From Flavobacteriaceae bacterium UBA6231 (GTDB lineage Bacteria; Bacteroidota; Bacteroidia; Flavobacteriales; Flavobacteriaceae): a stretch of 21,639 bases of DNA. The notes below the pieces were generated by a model. The model saw nothing but the letters and a program-made list of their open reading frames with translations, was not told the DNA's origin and ran no database searches. A program made the translations under genes and the position numbers. The DNA lies in assembly GCA_002441545.1 (NCBI GenBank), contig DJWL01000199.1, positions 1 to 21,639 of the forward strand. Direction: 5' to 3'. Shown here in pieces: positions 15,308 through 21,639 of this stretch (the stretch's first letter is position 1; every line of letters starts with the position of its first letter).

Positions 15308-16192
15308 CTAATTGCGTCTGTCTTCTCCCCAAAGAAGCTTTTTTCGAAGTGTTGTTAAGAAACTTTCATTTAAAAGGTCAACCATTTTAATTTTAAATGG
15401 TGCTTTTTTTATTTTTATTATAGTTCCGTTATCTAAAGTGGCAATTCTTGAATCTAAAGAGACTAAATGACTTTCTTCTCTGCCGGTAACTTTTAGTTGA
15501 ATTTCGGTTGAATCTGTAATTATTAATGGTCTGGCGCTTAAATTATGAGGAGCAATAGGGGTTATTACAAAACTATTGGTGTCTGGGGTGATAACAGGCC
15601 CGCCACAGCTTAATGAGTATCCTGTTGAGCCTGTTGGAGTAGAGACTATAAGACCATCACTCCAATAGGACGTTAAATATTCACCATTTAAGTATGTTTC
15701 AACCGTAATCATTGAGGTTGTGTTTTTTCTGCTTACTGCAATTTCATTTAAAGCAAAATTCATAGCCTTAATATCTTCGTTTTCTGATGATGTTTCTATT
15801 GACAATAAACTACGTTCAGAAATTTTATATTTGCCATCAATAATGTTTTGAATGGCTAATTCAATATCATTCACAGGAATAGTTGCTAAAAAGCCAAGTC
15901 TGCCTGTATTGATTCCTATGATTGGGATTCCTAAATTTTTAACAAATGTTATGGCTCTTAGTATGGTGCCGTCGCCGCCAATACTAATAAATAAATCAAA
16001 AGACGTGTCTAAAGTGTCAAATTGTTTGTTTGATAAATACTTTATTTTGTCTGGATCGTTATCATTAATCAGGCTGTAAAATTCACTTTCAATGTAAGCA
16101 TCAATATCTTTTTTTTTAAGATATTTAAAAAGTGTATCTACAGCAAAGGTAGTTGTTAAATTATAAAACCTTCCAAAAACTGCAACTTTCAT
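15308..16192 (-). CDS. nadK: NAD kinase
   Basis: NadK phosphorylates NAD+ to NADP+ in the cytoplasm. The 294-residue protein has the signature GGDGT at 72-76, followed by GIPIIGINTGRLGFLATIP, the NE pair at 149-150 (FALNEIAVSRK), YWSDGLIVSTPTGSTGYS at 176-193, and GGPVITP. Length is typical. The start is three bases after the CBS-protein stop, so the two are likely co-transcribed. A 115-base gap with a fresh promoter separates it from the DUF6089 operon. No truncation or missing active-site residue was seen. Confidence 0.97.
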   Translation of the reverse strand: MKVAVFGRFYNLTTTFAVDTLFKYLKKKDIDAYIESEFYSLINDNDPDKIKYLSNKQFDTLDTSFDLFISIGGDGTILRAITFVKNLGIPIIGINTGRLGFLATIPVNDIELAIQNIIDGKYKISERSLLSIETSSENEDIKAMNFALNEIAVSRKNTTSMITVETYLNGEYLTSYWSDGLIVSTPTGSTGYSLSCGGPVITPDTNSFVITPIAPHNLSARPLIITDSTEIQLKVTGREESHLVSLDSRIATLDNGTIIKIKKAPFKIKMVDLLNESFLTTLRKKLLWGEDRRN

Positions 16193-16195
16193 ATT

Positions 16196-16855
16196 CTAAA
16201 TGTTTAGGTATTTATTCAAATAATCAGAACGTTCTTTAAGACTTTCAATATAACTATCTTCTTCATGACCAGAAATAATATTATAACTATAGCGCCTAAA
16301 GGTTTGTATAATATTGTTTAATCCTGAATTTCCTATTTTAAGGGTAAGCTGAATAACTTCGTCATTCATTTTAGAAACAAAAGCTCCAAGAAGTTTCCCG
16401 TCATTAGATTCTACAATCTGACTTATTTGACTAAAAGAATAGTCATTAATACCTTTTTCTATAACTAAAATACCTCCAGGTTCATAAAAGAAAGGTGTGT
16501 CATTAAACAAACCAATGATGTCTTTGAGTTCATAATATCCTAAATAATCATTTTTATCGTTTAAAACAGGCATCATGTTTGTTGAGTTTTTTGCAAAAGC
16601 TTCTAAAACATCTAACCAGATACTACTTTCTCTAACAAAAAAATCCTCAATGGCATATTTATAATCACTCAAAGGCGTATCGCTATCAAAACAGTGCACA
16701 TCAGTTTCAGAAAATGAACCTAAAAAAACATGATCATCATTTTCTATGGGGATGTAAGAAAAAGTTAATTCATTAAACAATAACTTCAAATCGCAAATTT
16801 TGCTGTTAATATTTATAGGTTTTATATCATTAAGAATGTATGATGTAAGTTCCAT
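16196..16855 (-). CDS. CBS-domain protein with C-terminal ACT-like region
   Basis: A 219-residue protein with a divergent pair of CBS motifs in about the first 130 residues (FSYIPIENDDHVFLGSFSE in the first, MMPVLNDKNDYLGYYELKD in the second). A tail (about 128-195) follows whose GGILVIEKGINDYSFSQI opening and alternating strand-helix pattern resemble an ACT-like regulatory domain. CBS pairs usually bind adenosine nucleotides. The conserved neighbourhood with NAD kinase hints at nucleotide sensing, but that is inference. No catalytic domain is present. It is divergent from pdxJ, with a -7-like site 20 bases before its ATG. Confidence 0.87.
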   Translation of the reverse strand: MELTSYILNDIKPININSKICDLKLLFNELTFSYIPIENDDHVFLGSFSETDVHCFDSDTPLSDYKYAIEDFFVRESSIWLDVLEAFAKNSTNMMPVLNDKNDYLGYYELKDIIGLFNDTPFFYEPGGILVIEKGINDYSFSQISQIVESNDGKLLGAFVSKMNDEVIQLTLKIGNSGLNNIIQTFRRYSYNIISGHEEDSYIESLKERSDYLNKYLNI

Positions 16856-16875
16856 TGTTGAGTTTTATACATAAA

Positions 16876-16883
16876 CAAAATTA
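16876..16883 (-). promoter_or_regulatory. Candidate -7 element for CBS protein-nadK
   Basis: The minus strand reads TAATTTTG, an exact TAnnTTTG match, about 20 bases upstream of the CBS-protein ATG, giving a predicted leader of about 17 bases. No clear -33 TTG was found. Its placement inside a short divergent gap supports it. Confidence 0.45.
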
Positions 16884-16918
16884 ATCAAAAAAAAAGGACA
16901 TAAGCCTGTTCTACTTTG

Positions 16919-16926
16919 TATTTTTG
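16919..16926 (+). promoter_or_regulatory. Candidate -7 element for pdxJ
   Basis: TATTTTTG matches TAnnTTTG exactly and ends 18 bases before the pdxJ ATG, predicting a leader of about 15 bases. No clear -33 TTG at the normal distance. It lies back to back with the site for the CBS-protein gene in the 89-base divergent gap. Confidence 0.45.
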
Positions 16927-16944
16927 TCAATTAAAAAGTGAAAA

Positions 16945-17658
16945 ATGACAAAGTTAAGCGTAAATATAAACAAGATTGCGACCTTAAGAAATTCAAGAGG
17001 AGGAAATGTTCCTAATGTAGTACAGTTTGCTAAAGATGTTCAGCGTTTTGGTGCAGAAGGCGTTACCATTCATCCAAGACCAGATGAGCGACATATACGC
17101 TATCAAGATGCATACGATTTAAAATCAGAAGTTTATACTGAATATAACATTGAAGGAAATCCTGTTGATTCTTTTATGGAATTAGTTTTAAAAGTCAAAC
17201 CAACTCAAGTAACATTAGTTCCAGATGCTGAAGATGCTATTACAAGTAACGCTGGTTGGGATACAATAAAGCACAAAGATTTTTTGATTGACATCATTAA
17301 AGAATTTAAACAAAACAACATCAGAACATCCATTTTTGTTGACCCAATTTTAAAGCAAATTGAAGGAGCAAAAGAAACAGGAACAGATAGGATAGAGTTA
17401 TATACCGAGGCCTTTGCACATCAATATGGACTAGGTAATAATGACGCAATAAAACCATATACTTCATGTGCTGAGTTAGCGTATAAACTTGGTATGGGCA
17501 TTAATGCAGGTCATGATTTATCATTAGATAATATTAAATTTTTTAAAGAAAACATTCCAAATTTATTAGAGGTTTCAATTGGGCATGCATTAATTGCAGA
17601 GAGTTTGTATTTAGGTGTTGAAAATGTAATTAATATGTATTTGAATAAATTAAAATGA
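16945..17658 (+). CDS. pdxJ: Pyridoxine 5'-phosphate synthase
   Basis: PdxJ condenses 1-deoxy-D-xylulose 5-phosphate with 3-amino-2-oxopropyl phosphate (the PdxA product) to pyridoxine 5'-phosphate in the DXP-dependent vitamin B6 route. The 237-residue TIM barrel shows LSVNINKIATLRNSRGGNVP, the EGVTIHPRPDERHI segment, TLVPDAEDAITSNAGWD, FVDPILKQI, DRIELYTEAFA, GINAGHDL and LLEVSIGHALIAESLYLG. Length and all signature blocks are normal. Its stop overlaps the next start (ATGA, 17655-17658), coupling it to the alpha/beta hydrolase. No other pdx gene is in the window. Confidence 0.97.
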   Translation: MTKLSVNINKIATLRNSRGGNVPNVVQFAKDVQRFGAEGVTIHPRPDERHIRYQDAYDLKSEVYTEYNIEGNPVDSFMELVLKVKPTQVTLVPDAEDAITSNAGWDTIKHKDFLIDIIKEFKQNNIRTSIFVDPILKQIEGAKETGTDRIELYTEAFAHQYGLGNNDAIKPYTSCAELAYKLGMGINAGHDLSLDNIKFFKENIPNLLEVSIGHALIAESLYLGVENVINMYLNKLK

Positions 17659-18428
17659 GGTTGTTAAATTCAAATATATTAGGAAAAGGACAAGGTCAGG
17701 CATTTGTGATTCTTCATGGTTTTTTAGGTATGAGTGATAACTGGAAAACTCATGGAAAAAAATTAAGTGATTCTGGTTTTGAAGTACATTTAATAGATCA
17801 ACGTAATCACGGAAGTAGTTTTTGGGACGATACGTTTAATTATGATGTTTTAGTGGAAGATTTAAAACATTATTGTGAAACATATAGTCTTGAAAATATC
17901 ATTTTATTAGGGCATTCCATGGGCGGGAAAACCGCTATGTTATTTGCTGCAGAATATCCAGAATTGGTTTCTAAACTAATAGTAGCCGATATCTCTCCTA
18001 GGTTTTATCCTATTCATCATGAAACTATTCTTGCAGGATTAAACGCTTTAGATTTTAATATCATTAAAAGTAGAGGTGATGCAGATGTGGTTTTGTCAAA
18101 ATACATTCCAGATTTTGGAACTCGACAATTTTTGCTTAAAAATTTGTATTGGAAAGAGAAAGGACAACTTGCATTGCGTATAAATTTAGAAACGTTAACT
18201 AAAAATGTAGCAGAAGTTGGAGAAGCTTTGCCTTACGAAGCAAAATTTGAAAAAGACACCTTGTTTTTACGCGGTGAAAAATCAAATTATATAATTTCTC
18301 AGGATGAATCCTTAATATTTAAACATTTCTCCAAAGCTAAAATAGTAACTATAGAAAAAGCAGGGCATTGGTTACATGCCGAAAACCCTAATGCTTTTTT
18401 TGATGCTTTGATAGATTTTGTTGCTTAA
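17655..18428 (+). CDS. Alpha/beta-fold hydrolase, YbfF-like
   Basis: A 257-residue alpha/beta hydrolase. The oxyanion-hole segment HGFLGMSDNW (21-30) is followed by RNHGSS, the nucleophile elbow GHSMGG with S88, D112 in VADISPRFYP as the likely acid after strand six, and H238 in KAGHWLHAENP. This triad layout and the HGFLG and RNHG motifs match the YbfF/abhydrolase-11 esterase group. It probably hydrolyses an ester or thioester in the cytoplasm, but the substrate cannot be told. The start overlaps the pdxJ stop by four bases, so it is translationally coupled to vitamin B6 synthesis; a functional link is only suggested. Confidence 0.9.
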   Translation: MRLLNSNILGKGQGQAFVILHGFLGMSDNWKTHGKKLSDSGFEVHLIDQRNHGSSFWDDTFNYDVLVEDLKHYCETYSLENIILLGHSMGGKTAMLFAAEYPELVSKLIVADISPRFYPIHHETILAGLNALDFNIIKSRGDADVVLSKYIPDFGTRQFLLKNLYWKEKGQLALRINLETLTKNVAEVGEALPYEAKFEKDTLFLRGEKSNYIISQDESLIFKHFSKAKIVTIEKAGHWLHAENPNAFFDALIDFVA

Positions 18429-18445
18429 TATATTTTGTATCTTTA
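18417..18445 (+). promoter_or_regulatory. Candidate promoter upstream of the small basic ORF and holin-like gene
   Basis: TTTG (18417-18420) and TATCTTTA (18438-18445) are separated by 17 bases. The first element is perfect and the second differs from TAnnTTTG only at the last base. It overlaps the end of the hydrolase gene. The predicted leader before the ATG at 18461 is about 12 bases, similar to other genes here. Confidence 0.4.
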
Positions 18446-18460
18446 GTGAAATTTAAACTT

Positions 18461-18571
18461 ATGAAATCGCTATTAACAAAGCGTTTGCGTAAGCAAGCAC
18501 TAATGAAAATAAAGCGATACCATATGACCTTAAAAAAACAAATATTATATACATATGAAACTTATTATTAA
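18461..18571 (+). CDS. Possible small basic peptide (36 residues), unrecognised
   Basis: An ATG-initiated frame of 36 codons ends in TAA and overlaps the start of the holin-like gene by 17 bases in another frame. The peptide begins MKSLLTKRLRKQALMKIKRY and contains ten Lys/Arg and no Asp, with one Glu near the C-terminus. It could form a single amphipathic helix. It has no membrane segment and I do not recognise a family. Support: a promoter-like TTTG-17-TATCTTTA pair with a leader of about 12 bases, and otherwise unexplained DNA. Against: it is short and may be chance, or may be a leader for the holin-like gene. Low-moderate confidence that it is translated. Confidence 0.35.
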   Translation: MKSLLTKRLRKQALMKIKRYHMTLKKQILYTYETYY

Positions 18572-18908
18572 ACTTTTAGTTAATGCAATTGCCGTTTTTG
18601 CAATAGCATATCTTTTAAAAGATAATGGTGTATTTTTAGATTCTTATGTAACTGCAATTTATGTTGCTGTTGTGTTGTCAATTTTAAATCTAATAGTAAA
18701 GCCAATCTTAATTATTTTTACCTTGCCAATAACCATTATTACATTAGGATTGTTTTTATTGGTGATCAATGCATTAATTATTCTTCTTGCAGGTAAGTTA
18801 ATTGATGGGTTTGCAGTAAGCAGTATTTGGATAGCCATACTTTTCAGTGTATTATTATCAATACTACAATCTATATTACACTCCTTTTTGAAAGAAGATA
18901 AAAAATAG
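18555..18908 (+). CDS. Phage holin superfamily IV-like four-TM membrane protein
   Basis: A 117-residue, very hydrophobic protein with four membrane segments (about 3-21, 29-49, 52-75 and 90-111). It has the family pattern: an N-terminal LLVNAIAVFAIAYLL helix, the NLIVKPILIIFTLPITIITLG hinge and a final SILQSILHSFL helix before a short charged tail. Proteins of this family are common chromosomal genes in bacteria and are called holin-like only by resemblance. No endolysin or phage gene is nearby, so a lytic role is not supported. It lies downstream of the hydrolase gene after a 126-base gap and is followed by a hairpin. Confidence 0.85.
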   Translation: MKLIIKLLVNAIAVFAIAYLLKDNGVFLDSYVTAIYVAVVLSILNLIVKPILIIFTLPITIITLGLFLLVINALIILLAGKLIDGFAVSSIWIAILFSVLLSILQSILHSFLKEDKK

Positions 18909-18931
18909 CCTTAACACAAGGCGTTAAAAAC

Positions 18932-18962
18932 TTTGTTGGGTTGTAAAAAAATTATATTTTTG
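18932..18962 (+). promoter_or_regulatory. Promoter of the trigger factor gene
   Basis: TTTG (18932-18935) and TATTTTTG (18955-18962) are both perfect Bacteroidota consensus elements with a 19-base spacer, the best promoter match in the window. The predicted transcription start is near 18966, giving a leader of about 80 bases before the ATG at 19047. The -7 element lies inside the 3' arm of an inverted repeat. Confidence 0.65.
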
Positions 18963-18974
18963 CAACCCAATTTT
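18936..18974 (+). terminator. Hairpin after the holin-like gene, overlapping the tig promoter
   Basis: TTGGGTTG (18936-18943) pairs with CAACCCAA (18963-18970). The stem continues through one G-T pair and five A-T pairs to 14 bp with a seven-base loop, and TTTT follows. It can end the holin-like transcript. The T-run is short, and the same bases hold the tig promoter, so an operator-like role is an alternative. Confidence 0.5.
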
Positions 18975-19046
18975 AGTTATATAAATTGCTGGTTTTTAAA
19001 CAACTTATATGTTAAATGCCCGTTTTTGGGCTTCATACCAAAAAAA

Positions 19047-20375
19047 ATGAATATTACAAGAGAAAACCTTGATGCGTTAAACGCTGTAGTGAAAGTTGAT
19101 ATTGCTAAAGAAGATTATAGCGATAAAGTAGAAAAAATCTTAACTGATTACCGTAAAACAGCCAATATACCAGGTTTTAGAAAAGGACACGTTCCAATGG
19201 GAATGGTAAAAAAACAATATGGTAAAGCTGTGCTTGTTGATGAAGTTAACAAATTATTGCAAGATGCTTTAAATAAATATTTAACAGAAGAAAAATTAGA
19301 TGTTTTGGGACAACCTTTACCAAAAACCCAAGATATGATTGATTGGGATGCCGATGGTTTTTCTTTTGAATTTGAATTAGGTCTGGCTCCTGAGTTTGAA
19401 GTAGAATTAAAAGGTAAAAAAGCGATTACTCAATACAACATTATTGCTGACGACAAGATGATTGATGAGCAAATTGAAAGTATACAAAAACAATACGGTA
19501 AATTAGTATCACAAGAAGTTGTTGAAAAAGATAGTGAAATAGCTGGTACTTATAAAAACGAAGAACATGACATTCAAAATACAATCACTTTAACTTTAGA
19601 TAAATTTAAAGAAAAATCAACTTCTAAAAAGTTTATAGGAGCAAAAGTAGGAGATACAATTTCTTTGCAAACTAAAGGACTTTATGAAGATGAGCATGAT
19701 TTAATGCACGCTTTAAAAGTAGGTCATGATAAAGTACATGGTTTAGATATTCCAGTAACTTTTACAATTACCGAAATAAACAAGAGAGAAGTTGCTGATT
19801 TAGATCAGGATTTATTTGATAAACTTTTTGGTAAAGATGTAGTAAAATCTGTAACAGAATTAAAATCAAAAATCAAAGAAGATGCTGAAAAGCAATTTGT
19901 TCAACAAGCAGATCAAAAGTTATTAAATGATGTAACCGAATATTTAGTTGACAATACAAAGTTTGATTTACCTGCAGAGTTTTTACAAAAATGGTTACAA
20001 ACTTCTGGAGAAAATCCTCTTGATATTGACCAAGCCAAAGAAGAATACGAAAAGTCTGAAAAAAGTTTACGTTATCAATTGATTGAAGGTAAGTTAATTA
20101 CAGATAATAATATTCAAATAACCATTGAAGATATTAAAGGTCATACCAAACAAATGATTAAGGGGCAAATGGCTCAATTTGGTCAATTAAATCCTTCAGA
20201 AAAGGAATTAGATGATATCGCAGCTCGAGTGTTATCTAATCAAGATGAAGCTCGTAGAATTTCAGAGCAACTTATTAGTCAAAAGTTACTTAATCTTTAC
20301 AAAGAAAAAGCAAATTTGAAAGTTAAAGAGGTAACCTATGAAAGTTTTGTTAAAGAAGCTTATAGTAAGAAATAA
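19047..20375 (+). CDS. tig: Trigger factor (ribosome-associated chaperone)
   Basis: Trigger factor binds ribosomal protein uL23 at the exit tunnel and shields nascent chains. The 442-residue protein starts MNITRENLDALNAVVKVDI and carries the ribosome-docking signature GFRKGHVP at 43-50. The middle domain (about 155-250) lies where the FKBP-type PPIase normally sits but is strongly diverged, and the C-terminal chaperone arms fill about 255-442. The open frame extends 38 codons further upstream, through the promoter and hairpin, but that extension is not family-like, so ATG at 19047 is chosen. It is followed by a strong terminator and then clpP and clpX, the classical tig-clpP-clpX order. Confidence 0.94.
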   Translation: MNITRENLDALNAVVKVDIAKEDYSDKVEKILTDYRKTANIPGFRKGHVPMGMVKKQYGKAVLVDEVNKLLQDALNKYLTEEKLDVLGQPLPKTQDMIDWDADGFSFEFELGLAPEFEVELKGKKAITQYNIIADDKMIDEQIESIQKQYGKLVSQEVVEKDSEIAGTYKNEEHDIQNTITLTLDKFKEKSTSKKFIGAKVGDTISLQTKGLYEDEHDLMHALKVGHDKVHGLDIPVTFTITEINKREVADLDQDLFDKLFGKDVVKSVTELKSKIKEDAEKQFVQQADQKLLNDVTEYLVDNTKFDLPAEFLQKWLQTSGENPLDIDQAKEEYEKSEKSLRYQLIEGKLITDNNIQITIEDIKGHTKQMIKGQMAQFGQLNPSEKELDDIAARVLSNQDEARRISEQLISQKLLNLYKEKANLKVKEVTYESFVKEAYSKK

Positions 20376-20407
20376 GCAGTACATTAATAAAATATTATTC
20401 CTTATAT

Positions 20408-20446
20408 TTAGGCGCTCAATTTTTATAAATTAAGCGCCTAATTTTT
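20408..20446 (+). terminator. Rho-independent terminator of tig
   Basis: TTAGGCGCT (20408-20416) pairs perfectly with AGCGCCTAA (20433-20441). After one mismatch the stem continues for five A-T pairs to a four-base loop, and TTTTT follows. It lies about 30 bases past the tig stop and separates it from clpP. Confidence 0.88.
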
Positions 20447-20479
20447 AAGTAAAATCTTTTTCATAATTAAGATTTTTGT

Positions 20480-20503
20480 ATCCTGAATGAAATCAGGATT
20501 TTA
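20480..20503 (+). promoter_or_regulatory. Small hairpin in the clpP upstream region
   Basis: ATCCTGA (20480-20486) and TCAGGAT (20493-20499) form a 7-bp stem with a six-base loop, followed by TTTT. A near-consensus GATTTTTG (-7-like, one mismatch) lies immediately upstream at 20471-20478. The hairpin could be a leader element of clpP or a second weak terminator. Confidence 0.35.
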
Positions 20504-20530
20504 ACTCAAGTATAATATTAAAAATCAACA

Positions 20531-21205
20531 ATGGATTACGCAAAGGAATTTGAAAAATTCGCCATAAAAGATCAAGGGATTAGCAGTACTTATTACAACA
20601 AAATTGTGAGTAGCATGTACCCATCAAACATGACGCCTTATATTATTGAAGAGCGTCAGTTAAATATATCTCAACTAGATGTTTTTTCACGTTTAATGAT
20701 GGATCGTATTCTTTTTTTAGGAACAGGAATTAATGACAATATTGCCAATATAGTTCAAGCCCAATTATTATTTTTAGAAAGTGTTGATGCATCAAAAGAT
20801 ATTCAAATGTATATTAACTCACCAGGAGGAAGTGTGTATGCAGGTTTGGGTATTTATGATACCATGCAGTTTATAAAACCAGACGTAGCAACAATTTGTA
20901 CAGGAATGGCGGCATCAATGGGAGCCGTATTATTATGTGCAGGAGCTCATGGAAAACGAAGTGGGTTAACACACTCAAGAGTGATGATTCACCAACCACT
21001 TGGAGGCGCTCAAGGTCAAGCAAGTGATATTGAAATTACAGCAAGAGAAATACTTATTTTAAAAGAAGAACTTTATAAAATTATTAGTAAGCATACAGGT
21101 CAAGACTACGACAAAGTTTATGAAGACAGTGATAGAGATTATTGGATGAAAGCTAATAAAGCCAAGGAATATGGCATGATTGACGAGATTTTAGCTCGTA
21201 ATTAA
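20531..21205 (+). CDS. clpP: ATP-dependent Clp protease proteolytic subunit
   Basis: ClpP is the serine peptidase chamber of the Clp proteases, used with ClpX for regulated protein degradation in the cytoplasm. The 224-residue protein has INSPGGSVYAGLGIYDTMQ, the nucleophile S129 in CTGMAASMGAVLL, H154 in RVMIHQPLGGAQGQA, and D203 in DRDYWM, a complete triad. About 30 residues precede the usual ClpP core (TPYIIEERQL), a modest N-terminal extension that may be a propeptide. clpX begins 75 bases downstream, so joint expression is likely. Confidence 0.97.
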   Translation: MDYAKEFEKFAIKDQGISSTYYNKIVSSMYPSNMTPYIIEERQLNISQLDVFSRLMMDRILFLGTGINDNIANIVQAQLLFLESVDASKDIQMYINSPGGSVYAGLGIYDTMQFIKPDVATICTGMAASMGAVLLCAGAHGKRSGLTHSRVMIHQPLGGAQGQASDIEITAREILILKEELYKIISKHTGQDYDKVYEDSDRDYWMKANKAKEYGMIDEILARN

Positions 21206-21280
21206 ATAAAAAATTGTATTTTTAACGAATTGTTATAGAGGGATTTATAATATTTTGTTCCCAAAATAGATTATATATTA

Positions 21281-21639
21281 ATGGCAAAAGAAGAATTAGA
21301 ATGTTCATTTTGTGGTCGTAAAAAACCCGAAACGAATTTATTAATAGCAGGATTAGATGCGCATATATGTGATAGATGTATAGAGCAGGCGCATGGTATC
21401 GTTATTGAAGAATCAAAGCAAACAGACAGCAGTGATTTATTTGCAGAATTAAAATTACGCAAACCACAGCAAATCAAAGATTTTCTTGACGGCTACATTA
21501 TTGGTCAAGATATGACCAAAAAAGTTATGTCTGTGGCTGTCTACAATCATTACAAACGTTTGTTACAACCTAAAACTAATGACGATATTGAAATTCAAAA
21601 AAGTAATATCGTTATGGTTGGTCAAACTGGAACAGGAAA
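21281..21639 (+). CDS. clpX: ATP-dependent Clp protease ATP-binding subunit ClpX, 5' part
   Basis: ClpX is the AAA+ unfoldase that recognises substrates and feeds them to ClpP. The first 119 codons are in the window, and the frame stays open at the edge. The N-terminal zinc-binding domain is complete, with C8, C11, C30 and C33 (CSFC and CDRC). After a short linker the AAA+ domain begins with LDGYIIGQDMTKKVMSVAVYNHY and reaches the Walker A loop GQTGTGK, which ends at the last codon. The second loop residue is Gln where many ClpX proteins have Pro. Confidence 0.97.
   Translation, partial: MAKEELECSFCGRKKPETNLLIAGLDAHICDRCIEQAHGIVIEESKQTDSSDLFAELKLRKPQQIKDFLDGYIIGQDMTKKVMSVAVYNHYKRLLQPKTNDDIEIQKSNIVMVGQTGTG

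Noticed and set aside
18555..18908. Holin-like gene as a sign of a prophage or lysis cassette
   Set aside because: No endolysin, structural phage gene, integrase or attachment site nearby; the family is common on chromosomes.
18908..18922. GCCTT-5-AAGGC hairpin at the holin-like stop codon
   Set aside because: Only 5 bp and no T-run on the plus strand; the T-run is on the minus strand where no gene needs termination.
18933..19046. 38-codon N-terminal extension of trigger factor
   Set aside because: It runs through the promoter and hairpin, is not family-like, and the ATG at 19047 gives the normal N-terminus.
1..21639. CRISPR, tRNA, rRNA, insertion sequence, or defence/toxin-antitoxin system
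   Set aside because: No regularly spaced direct repeats, tRNA-like cloverleaf, transposase, terminal repeats or defence-family motifs were seen; all larger open frames have housekeeping or recognised family assignments.

Overview
This window looks like a housekeeping stretch of an AT-rich chromosome from the phylum Bacteroidota, most likely a marine Flavobacteriaceae species. Four things support that. There is a PorP/SprF-type protein, a family tied to type IX secretion. The run CBS protein, NAD kinase, DUF6089, uppS, bamA, two ompH genes and murI is, from general knowledge, a flavobacterial arrangement. The -7 promoter elements fit TAnnTTTG, the form used by Bacteroidota sigma factor. Shine-Dalgarno sites are weak or absent. 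The genus cannot be fixed from the sequence alone.

Layout. 1-2052 (+): the last codons of a TolC-like outer-membrane efflux protein, a membrane-anchored HlyD/MacA-type adaptor, and tsaB (tRNA t6A synthesis, TTG start). 2054-5841 (-): DUF1304 membrane protein and a DUF255 thioredoxin-like lipoprotein (ATGA overlap), dodecin with its own terminator, and an Nfu-type Fe-S scaffold with a duplicated N-terminal domain. 6012-8614 (+): PorP/SprF, gamma-carbonic anhydrase, and a phytase/esterase-like lipoprotein. 8618-16855 (-): the envelope block, which in transcription order is CBS protein, NAD kinase, DUF6089, uppS, bamA, ompH (long), ompH (short) and murI. 16945-18908 (+): pdxJ, an alpha/beta hydrolase, a possible 36-residue basic peptide, and a four-TM holin-like protein. 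19047-21639 (+): tig, clpP and the start of clpX.

How the genes work together. The central minus-strand block serves the cell envelope. UppS makes the C55 lipid carrier for peptidoglycan, MurI makes D-glutamate, and BamA inserts outer-membrane proteins delivered by Skp/OmpH chaperones. DUF6089 and PorP/SprF are probably themselves outer-membrane barrels and so potential BamA clients. The right end is the protein quality-control trio: trigger factor, the ClpP protease and the ClpX unfoldase.

I found no tRNA, rRNA, CRISPR array, insertion sequence, phage island, restriction or defence system, and no clear new multi-gene system. The best leads are small. They are a putative 36-residue lysine/arginine-rich peptide gene with its own promoter-like site (18461-18571), -7 elements sitting almost on start codons (possible leaderless mRNAs for murI and the DUF255 gene), promoters embedded in terminator-like hairpins, an OmpH paralogue with a long repetitive charged tail, a dodecin lacking the flavin-stacking tryptophan, and a trigger factor with an eroded PPIase domain.
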